Shown here: positions 53,729 to 59,426 of the stretch, piece by piece | Numbering within the stretch: the stretch's first letter is position 1 | Layout: every line of letters starts with the position of its first letter | From: Gammaproteobacteria bacterium | Lineage (GTDB): Bacteria; Pseudomonadota; Gammaproteobacteria; Steroidobacterales; Steroidobacteraceae | Direction of reading: 5' to 3' | Length of the DNA: 59,426 nucleotides | NCBI GenBank assembly: GCA_028293745.1 | Contig: JAQGOF010000189.1 | Location: forward strand, 1 to 59,426 | Translations under genes and position numbers: made by a program | Notes under the pieces: model-generated | What the model saw: the letters and a program-made list of their open reading frames with translations, nothing else | What the model was told of the DNA's origin: nothing | The model's database searches: none

Positions 53729-54451
53729 ATGCAGGACAGTGGCGCTGTGGGTGGCGGGGGACGAGAGCTGGCAAGCCCGCATGACTGGCGCGCACGCATC
53801 GAGACGCGGCTCGCGAATACGCGCCCGCGTCATGCCAGGGAATGCTGGCTGGCGCCCGGCGTGTCACCGCAGGAGAGCCGCGATCTGAGCGCCTATTTTC
53901 CCACCGCACCTATTCCAGCGGCGGTGCTGATTCCACTCGTCGAGCGCGATGATGAGCTGACAGTGCTGCTCACTCAGCGCGCGAGTCAGCTGAAGAATCA
54001 CGCCGGTCAAATCAGTTTCCCCGGCGGTCGCATCGAGCCGGAAGACGCGGATCCGCGCGAAGCGGCGCTGCGCGAGGCGCACGAGGAGATCGGGCTCGAG
54101 GCGCGGTTCGTGTCGGTGGCCGGCTATCTGGCCGATCACATTCTGTTAACCGGATTTCGCGTGACACCGGTGGTGGGCTTTGTGCGCCCCGGCTTCGAGC
54201 TGCTGCTGGACCGGCGCGAGGTGGACGACACCTTCGAAGTGCCTTTGAGTCACGCGTTCGAGCCGGCCAACCACCGCTCGCAGCGCCGCCTTTTTGGCGC
54301 GAGCGCCGGCGAGGTGCGGGTTTGGGACATTCAATACGAAGGACACAACATCTGGGGGGCGACGGCTGGAATGTTGCTGAATCTTTACCGGTTGTGCGTG
54401 ACCGACGATGCGACGACGATCCGGGATCTGGCGGGTTTGCGCGATGAGTGA
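53729..54451 (+). CDS. nudL: Nudix CoA pyrophosphatase NudL-like
   Basis: The 240-residue protein has the CoA-type Nudix signature: LLTQRASQLKNHAGQISFPG directly before GGRIEPEDADPREAALREAH and EEIGLE. This UPF0035-type LLTQRxxxLxxHxGQ motif separates NudL-like enzymes, which cleave CoA and acyl-CoA, from other Nudix enzymes. The first 45 residues are extra. It lies 9 bp after fumC, and its stop region overlaps the mazG start by 8 bp. Confidence 0.92.
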   Translation: MQDSGAVGGGGRELASPHDWRARIETRLANTRPRHARECWLAPGVSPQESRDLSAYFPTAPIPAAVLIPLVERDDELTVLLTQRASQLKNHAGQISFPGGRIEPEDADPREAALREAHEEIGLEARFVSVAGYLADHILLTGFRVTPVVGFVRPGFELLLDRREVDDTFEVPLSHAFEPANHRSQRRLFGASAGEVRVWDIQYEGHNIWGATAGMLLNLYRLCVTDDATTIRDLAGLRDE

Positions 54452-55247
54452 GGCGGAACGCGCCACTGCCGCGTTGCTCGAGCTGATGGCACGGTTGCGC
54501 GATCCGGTCAATGGCTGTCCCTGGGATCGCGAGCAGACCTTCGCAACCATCGCGCCCTTTACGATCGAAGAAGCCTACGAGGTCGCAGACGCAATCGATC
54601 GCAGCGATCCGGGCCAGCTGCGTGACGAGCTGGGGGATCTGTTGTTTCAAATTGTATTTCACTCGAGAATGGCACAGGAGCGCGGTTGGTTCGATTTCGC
54701 GGCCGTTGCGACCTCGATTCACGATAAGCTCGTGCGGCGGCATCCGCACGTGTTCGCCGGCGCCCCGGTCGAGGGGCTGGAGGCGCAGACGCGCAACTGG
54801 GAAGAGCTCAAGGCACGCGAACGCGCGGAAGTTGCAGCGCTGCAGCAGTCATCCGATACCAGCGCGCTTGCAGATGTTCCGAAGGCGCTTCCCGCCCTTG
54901 CGCGGGCTGCTAAGCTCGGCAGACGGGCCGCTCGTGTTGGGTTTGATTGGCAGGAGCCCGGGCAGGTCCGCGACAAGGTCATGGAAGAGTTGGCTGAGGT
55001 AGATGAGGCACTGGGCAAGGAATCACATGAGCGCCTCACCGAGGAGATGGGCGACCTGCTGTTCGCGGTGGCGAACTGGGCTCTGCACCTGAAGGTCGAT
55101 CCGGAAGAGGCGCTGCGGGCGGCGAATGCGAAGTTCGAGCGTCGCTTTCGCCTGATGGAAGCGGTGGCCGGCACGCAAGATACGAAGCTCGAATCGCTCA
55201 GCGCAGCCGAGTGGGACGAGCTGTGGCGGAAGGCCAAGGAGGCCTGA
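54444..55247 (+). CDS. mazG: Nucleoside triphosphate pyrophosphohydrolase MazG
   Basis: MazG removes aberrant nucleoside triphosphates and can tune ppGpp stress responses in E. coli. The 267-residue protein has two MazG repeats: IEEAYEVADAIDRSD with LRDELGDLLFQIVFHSRMA, and VMEELAEVDEALGK with EEMGDLLFAVANWA. The stretch NGCPWDREQTFATI is the family start. Length is close to E. coli (263). The ATG at 54444 overlaps the nudL 3' end. Confidence 0.95.
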   Translation: MSEAERATAALLELMARLRDPVNGCPWDREQTFATIAPFTIEEAYEVADAIDRSDPGQLRDELGDLLFQIVFHSRMAQERGWFDFAAVATSIHDKLVRRHPHVFAGAPVEGLEAQTRNWEELKARERAEVAALQQSSDTSALADVPKALPALARAAKLGRRAARVGFDWQEPGQVRDKVMEELAEVDEALGKESHERLTEEMGDLLFAVANWALHLKVDPEEALRAANAKFERRFRLMEAVAGTQDTKLESLSAAEWDELWRKAKEA

Positions 55248-55319
55248 AAGTCCCCGGGGTCAGCCTTGGGCACGGTTCAGTCCTCATTCACCGGTGGTCG
55301 TTTACCGTTCAGAGTGAAA

Positions 55320-55607
55320 ATGCGCTTTTCATCTGCACCCTTGGTACTGGTGGTCGCCTTTGTGACCGCCATCACAGCTGCCGTGCCTCCGGTACGGGCG
55401 GACGAGGAGCGGCATGCGGTAACGCTTGCTGCCAGCCTATCGATGGACCAGGCGGTGAAGATGGCGGAACAGCGGTTCAAGGCCCGCGTCGTTCGCGCGG
55501 AGGCGCAGCAGGACGGGGGTAACACCATCTATGTTCTGCGAATGCTCAACGAGTCAGGTCGCGTCTGGACCGTCCGCGTCGACGCGTCCAACGGCGCCGT
55601 GTTGTAG
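55320..55607 (+). CDS. Periplasmic PepSY-domain protein
   Basis: Start at the ATG at 55320 gives 95 residues with a signal peptide (RFSSAPLVLVVAFVTAITAA, cleavage after VRA). A PepSY domain follows (LSMDQAVKMAEQRFKARVVRAEA to VWTVRVDASNGAVL). PepSY domains bind or modulate proteases and often accompany sensor kinases. It precedes the response regulator by 8 bp, so it may be a periplasmic modulator of that system. An upstream in-frame start at 55266 is less likely because it hides the signal peptide. Confidence 0.85.
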   Translation: MRFSSAPLVLVVAFVTAITAAVPPVRADEERHAVTLAASLSMDQAVKMAEQRFKARVVRAEAQQDGGNTIYVLRMLNESGRVWTVRVDASNGAVL

Positions 55608-55615
55608 GAGAGGCC

Positions 55616-56302
55616 ATGCGTGTGCTCGTCGTCGAAGATGAAATTGCACTGCGGGACTCGCTGAAGGAACGGCTAGCCGATGCGGGATTCACCGTGGATG
55701 TCGCAAGTGATGGCGAGGAGGGCCTGTTCGCGGCGCTCGAATTCCCGCTCGATGTTGCAATCGTCGACCTCGGTCTGCCGAAGGTCTCCGGGCTCGAAGT
55801 CATCCGGCGCGTGCGCGCCGAGCGCAAGAGCTTCCCGATCCTCATTCTGACCGCTCGCGACCGCTGGCAGGACAAGGTCGAGGGCTTGCAGGCGGGGGCC
55901 GATGATTATGTCGCCAAGCCCTTTCACTTCGAAGAAGTGTTGGCGCGTGTGCAGGCGTTGCTGCGGCGCGCAGGGGGCTGGGCCAGCCCCGAGCTGGTCT
56001 GCGGCGCGGTCTCACTCGACACGCGGGCGCAGACAGTCAAAGTCAACGGCGCACCTGTCGAGCTCACCACCTTCGAGTACCGGATTCTCGAGCACCTCAT
56101 GTTGCGTGCCGGCGAAGTCATCTCCAAGACGGAGCTCACCGAGCGGCTCTACGATGAAGAATCGGAGCGCGACAGCAACGTGATCGAAGTGTTGGTCGGC
56201 AGGCTGCGCCGCAAGCTCGACCCGCAGGATACGGTGAAACCCATAGAAACGCTGCGGGGACGCGGCTACCGGTTCGCGCTCGCCCGCTCCTCCAGTTCCT
56301 GA
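55616..56302 (+). CDS. OmpR/PhoP-family response regulator
   Basis: The 228-residue protein has a receiver domain with Glu8-Asp9, phosphoacceptor Asp51 (VAIVDLGLPK), Thr79 and Lys101 (YVAKPFHFEE), and a C-terminal winged helix (TTFEYRILEHLMLRAGEVIS to RGRGYRFAL). It is a DNA-binding regulator paired with the kinase encoded 9 bp downstream. The closest likeness by eye is to PhoP/QseB types, but target genes cannot be inferred. Confidence 0.94.
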   Translation: MRVLVVEDEIALRDSLKERLADAGFTVDVASDGEEGLFAALEFPLDVAIVDLGLPKVSGLEVIRRVRAERKSFPILILTARDRWQDKVEGLQAGADDYVAKPFHFEEVLARVQALLRRAGGWASPELVCGAVSLDTRAQTVKVNGAPVELTTFEYRILEHLMLRAGEVISKTELTERLYDEESERDSNVIEVLVGRLRRKLDPQDTVKPIETLRGRGYRFALARSSSS

Positions 56303-56311
56303 AGGCGGTTC

Positions 56312-57664
56312 GTGCACTCGCTCAGCCGGCGGCTGCTCGTCTCGGTGTCCGTACCGCTGGCCTTGTTCTCCGGTGTCATGATGGTGGTGCTGGACAACGG
56401 ATTTCGGCAGCTCACCGACCGTTCCGTGCAGCAGCTGCTGGACTCACAGATGGTGGCGCTCATTGCGGCGGCTGAGCCGCAACCCGATGGGAAATACGCG
56501 CCTGAGGCCACCGATCTTGCGGCGCGGCTGCGAACACCCAGGTCTGGGTTGTATGCGCAGATCGTCTCGGCCCGCAACAAGGCAGTGTGGCGCTCACCTT
56601 CTACTGCAGGGGCGCCAATCGACTTCGGACCCCCGCTCGCGCCAGGCATCCGCGATTTCCGTTATTCCGCGAATGGCGACGAGCGCATCGAGATCGAAAG
56701 CCGTGGAATCGAGTTCGAGGACCGCACCGGACATGTGCGGCTCACATTCAGTGTTGCTGCGAGCCTGACGCCGTACGAGCAGCAGCTGTGGAGCTTTCGC
56801 CGCATACTGTTCGGCTGGTTCAGCGGCCTGATGTTGGTGCTGCTCGCGGCACTCGCCGGATTGTTGCGCTGGGCGTTGTCGCCGGTACGCAGGATGGAAC
56901 GGGAAATACACCAAGTGGAGGAGGGACGCAGCGAAGCTCTCGGCGGTGGCTATCCGCGCGAGCTGAGCGGTGTCGCCACGAATCTCAACACCCTGCTCAT
57001 CGGCGAGCGTAACCGCGTTACACGCTATCGCGACACTCTCGGAAATCTCGCGCACAGCCTGAAGACTCCCCTGGCCGTCATGCGGGCGGCGCTTGCTTCA
57101 AACAACAGCGTGTCGGAAGCCGTGCTCAATCCCGAGATCGACCGGATGAGTGCGATCATTGAGCATCAGCTCAAACGGGCGGCGGCGTCCGGCGGCGCGC
57201 TGTTGGGACAGGCGCCGGTGGATGTTGCGCCGATTGTCGCGGAGTTGCGGGTGGCCCTTCTGAAGGTGTATGCCCGCAAGGATTTGTCAATCGAGCTGGT
57301 GGTTGCAGCCGAGTGTCAGTTCATCGGCGATCGCGGGGATCTGACGGAGTTGCTCGGCAATGTACTCGACAATGGATGCAAGTGGTGCCGCGGGGTTGTG
57401 CGCGTGACAGCATCCGTCGATGGCAGTTTCGCAACGCGCGAGCGACTCAGTATCGTGGTGGAGGACGATGGACCAGGCATCTCGGCCGAAGATCGCTTCC
57501 GCATAGGCCAACGCGGAGTTCGTACCGATGAAACGGTGCCGGGCCATGGAATCGGGCTATCCATGGTCCAGGACACAGTGGAATTGTATGGAGGCACGCT
57601 GACTATTGGTGAGTCAGCGGTGCTGGGGGGTGCTCTGTTCGCCTTGCGGTTACCGGGGCGCTAG
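56312..57664 (+). CDS. Membrane sensor histidine kinase (PhoQ-like)
   Basis: The 450-residue protein has two membrane spans, about residues 8-27 and 165-190, around a periplasmic sensor of about 140 residues. It then has a HAMP-like linker, the H-box LGNLAHSLKTPLAVMRAAL with phospho-accepting His248, and the ATPase domain (NVLDNGCKWC, VEDDGPGISAEDRFRIGQRG, GHGIGLSMVQDTVELYGG). The GTG start follows the response regulator by 9 bp. The ligand is unknown; the upstream PepSY protein may modulate it. Its 3' end overlaps the convergent DAHP synthase gene by 15 bp. Confidence 0.93.
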   Translation: MHSLSRRLLVSVSVPLALFSGVMMVVLDNGFRQLTDRSVQQLLDSQMVALIAAAEPQPDGKYAPEATDLAARLRTPRSGLYAQIVSARNKAVWRSPSTAGAPIDFGPPLAPGIRDFRYSANGDERIEIESRGIEFEDRTGHVRLTFSVAASLTPYEQQLWSFRRILFGWFSGLMLVLLAALAGLLRWALSPVRRMEREIHQVEEGRSEALGGGYPRELSGVATNLNTLLIGERNRVTRYRDTLGNLAHSLKTPLAVMRAALASNNSVSEAVLNPEIDRMSAIIEHQLKRAAASGGALLGQAPVDVAPIVAELRVALLKVYARKDLSIELVVAAECQFIGDRGDLTELLGNVLDNGCKWCRGVVRVTASVDGSFATRERLSIVVEDDGPGISAEDRFRIGQRGVRTDETVPGHGIGLSMVQDTVELYGGTLTIGESAVLGGALFALRLPGR

Positions 57665-59026
57665 TCGATCAGCCCGGCGGCTCTGGCTGCGCTCCGCGAT
57701 CAACATCGCCAGCTCCAGCGCCTGCTCATGGTTGAGCCGCGGATCGACCTGCGACCGATACGCTCTTTGCAGGTCAGTATCGGTCAAGCCCCGGGCTCCA
57801 CCGGTGCATTCGGTGACGTCATCGCCCGTCAGCTCGATATGTACGCCACCGAGATACGACCCCATGTCCGCGTGGATGCGGAAAGCCAGGTCGAGCTCCT
57901 TGAGAATGTTCTCGAAGCGCCGGGTCTTGAGCCCACCCGTGCTGGTCTCCGTGTTGCCGTGCATGGGATCACATACCCATAACACGCTGTGACCGGTTGC
58001 CCTGACAGCCTCGATGACGCGGGGCAAGGAATTCTCGACGTCCTTCGCGCCGAAGCGGTGGATCAAGGTCAGCCGCCCGGGTTGGTTCTGAGGATTGAGG
58101 GTGGTGACCAATCCCTGCAACCACGTCGAGTCCATCACAGTGCCGATCTTGATCGCCACCGGGTTGGAGATGCCGCGGAAATATTCGACATGAGCTCCGT
58201 CGAGCTGTGCCGTGCGCATCCCGATCCACGGATAGTGCGTAGACAGGTTGTACCAGCGGTTCTGGCGCGGGATGAAGCGCGTCTGGGCCTGCTCGTACAG
58301 CAGGTGTAATCCCTCGTGGCTGGCGTAGAAGCTGACCAACCGCGCTTCGTGAACGGAGGTGCCGCTCATGCCCTCGAAGAAGTCGAGCGCATCGGCGATC
58401 GAATTGACGATCCGCTGGTAAGCGTCCTTCAAGGGCGCGTGCTTGACGAACCCCAGATCCCAATATTCCGGGTGGTGCAGGTCGGCAAAGCCGCCGTCCA
58501 CCAGGGCCCGGACAAAATTCAACGTCAGCGCCGCGCGCTCGTAACCGCGCAGCAGCAGCTCGGGATCCGCGGCACGGGCGGCCGCTTCGAACTCCGGCTG
58601 GTTGACCAGGTCGCCGCGGTAGGCGGGCAGGGTGATTCCGTTGCGTGTCTCGTTATCGGCTGAGCGCGGCTTCGCGTACTGCCCGGCCATGCGTCCTACC
58701 CGGATGATGGGCTTTTTCAACCCGTGCAGGAGCACAATGCTCATCTGCAGCAGGATTTTCAGCTTCTTCGCGATCAGGTCCGATTCGCAGTCGGCAAAGG
58801 TCTCGGCGCAATCACCACCCTGGAGCAGAAAGGCCTGCCCGCGCTGTGCGGCGGCCAGCCGCTCGCGCAGGGCATCGACTTCCCACGAAACCACGATCGG
58901 GGGTAGCCGGGAAAGATGGGCCACGGCGCGTTCCAGGGCCTTGGGATCGGCGTAAACAGGCTGCTGCTGGGCAGGCTTCGCCTGCCAGCTGGCGCTGTGC
59001 CAGGAGGTTGTTTCAGGTGATCGCAT
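57650..59026 (-). CDS. Class II (plant-type) DAHP synthase
   Basis: The enzyme condenses phosphoenolpyruvate and erythrose-4-phosphate, the first step to aromatic amino acids. The 458-residue protein has the class II pattern: WHSASWQAKPAQQQPVY, FLLQGGDCAETFADC with the metal Cys, RVGRMAGQYAKPRS, HNxGH-type SFYASHEGLHLLYEQA, and the C-terminal HGNTETSTGGLKTRRFENI. Regulation by aromatic products is common in this class but cannot be read here. It diverges from the saccharopine-dehydrogenase-like gene. Confidence 0.95.
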   Translation of the reverse strand: MRSPETTSWHSASWQAKPAQQQPVYADPKALERAVAHLSRLPPIVVSWEVDALRERLAAAQRGQAFLLQGGDCAETFADCESDLIAKKLKILLQMSIVLLHGLKKPIIRVGRMAGQYAKPRSADNETRNGITLPAYRGDLVNQPEFEAAARAADPELLLRGYERAALTLNFVRALVDGGFADLHHPEYWDLGFVKHAPLKDAYQRIVNSIADALDFFEGMSGTSVHEARLVSFYASHEGLHLLYEQAQTRFIPRQNRWYNLSTHYPWIGMRTAQLDGAHVEYFRGISNPVAIKIGTVMDSTWLQGLVTTLNPQNQPGRLTLIHRFGAKDVENSLPRVIEAVRATGHSVLWVCDPMHGNTETSTGGLKTRRFENILKELDLAFRIHADMGSYLGGVHIELTGDDVTECTGGARGLTDTDLQRAYRSQVDPRLNHEQALELAMLIAERSQSRRADRLAPR

Positions 59027-59083
59027 GATTTGATGCTATCAGCCTGAAGGAGCAGAATGCGCGCCTTTTTCGAGGGGACCACA

Positions 59084-59426
59084 ATGCATCGCGTACTCAT
59101 TCTCGGGGCCGGTAAAATCGGCGCACTGATCTCAGGATTGCTTGCGGAATCAGGCAGTTACAAGGTTCATTTGGGTGACGTCGATGGCGCCGCCGCCGAG
59201 TCCGTGGTGCATGCGCATGCCGCCTCGAACCTCACTTCCTTCGCGCTCGATGCGACAAATGCCGCCGCCCTGGAAAAACACCTGGCCGACAACCCGGTCG
59301 ATGCTGTCATTTCGAGCTTGCCTTATTACTGCAACGTCGGGGTCGCCGAGGCTGCCCGGAAAGCGGGCACTCACTACTTCGACCTGACGGAGGATGTGGA
59401 AGTCACCCGTGCGGTGCGGGCTATTG
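59084..59426 (+). CDS. Saccharopine dehydrogenase-like NAD(P)-binding protein (C-terminus beyond window edge)
   Basis: An open frame from the ATG at 59084 runs off the right edge, with 114 residues seen. It begins HRVLILGAGKIGALISGLLA, a Rossmann GxGxxG site, and continues AVISSLPYYCNVGVAEAARK and AGTHYFDLTED, which are typical of the saccharopine dehydrogenase / carboxynorspermidine synthase group. GAGGGGA at 59072-59078 can serve as ribosome-binding site. Lysine catabolism or polyamine synthesis are possible; the missing C-terminus prevents a choice. Confidence 0.85.
   Translation, partial: MHRVLILGAGKIGALISGLLAESGSYKVHLGDVDGAAAESVVHAHAASNLTSFALDATNAAALEKHLADNPVDAVISSLPYYCNVGVAEAARKAGTHYFDLTEDVEVTRAVRAI

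Overview
The window looks like a GC-rich gammaproteobacterial chromosome. Markers pointing that way are the fused aspartokinase-homoserine dehydrogenase ThrA, the mnmA-nudJ-purB neighbourhood, a TatD of the E. coli type, and a phenylacetate operon whose proteins read closely like those of E. coli. A class II DAHP synthase, an Fe-S-type APS reductase and the DUF934-CysI pair suggest the Steroidobacter/Xanthomonadales side of the class; this placement is an inference. Genes are densely packed with many 4-bp start/stop overlaps. I see no tRNA, rRNA, CRISPR array, prophage or insertion sequence.

Layout. (1) 1-8453: phenylacetate catabolism. A truncated paaX repressor gene diverges from paaABCDE-paaG-paaI-paaZ and a second crotonase-like gene, with a perfect 14-bp inverted repeat between paaX and paaA. 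(2) 8454-9844: a more AT-rich, largely non-coding island ending in a lone NYN-domain nuclease gene. (3) 9918-11848: modC and modB (minus strand) without modA, then a degenerate 27-bp tandem repeat. (4) 12377-15224: a small heat-shock protein gene directly followed by lon. (5) 15242-22332: sulfur assimilation: cysK, cysG, cysH, divergent cysB, then DUF934-cysI. The cysH and cysI promoters share a 17-bp box, -35/-10 elements and very short leaders. (6) 22380-24183: MaoC hydratase, CitE-like lyase and a small conserved protein. (7) 24205-27020: xdhC, an unknown small gene and mocA (molybdenum cofactor maturation), plus a MarR-type regulator with four C-terminal cysteines. (8) 27051-32654: an inverted-repeat element, then thrABC and a NERD-domain gene. 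(9) 32651-44745: M20 peptidase, tatD, a five-gene exporter block (TPR protein, adaptor, ATPase, two FtsX permeases), threonine aldolase with an ABC-2 transporter, a YgjP-like metallohydrolase, and kynA followed by a long inverted repeat. (10) 45011-52250, minus strand: HAD phosphatase, acnA, mnmA, nudJ, a conserved gene and purB. (11) 52316-59426: fumC, nudL, mazG, PepSY protein, a two-component system, class II DAHP synthase, and the start of a saccharopine-dehydrogenase-like gene.

Most of the window is core metabolism. The least explained parts are the xdhC-unknown-mocA-marR unit, the MaoC/CitE/127-residue unit, the NYN island, the shared cys promoter design, and the two long inverted repeats at 27051-27188 and 44807-44910.
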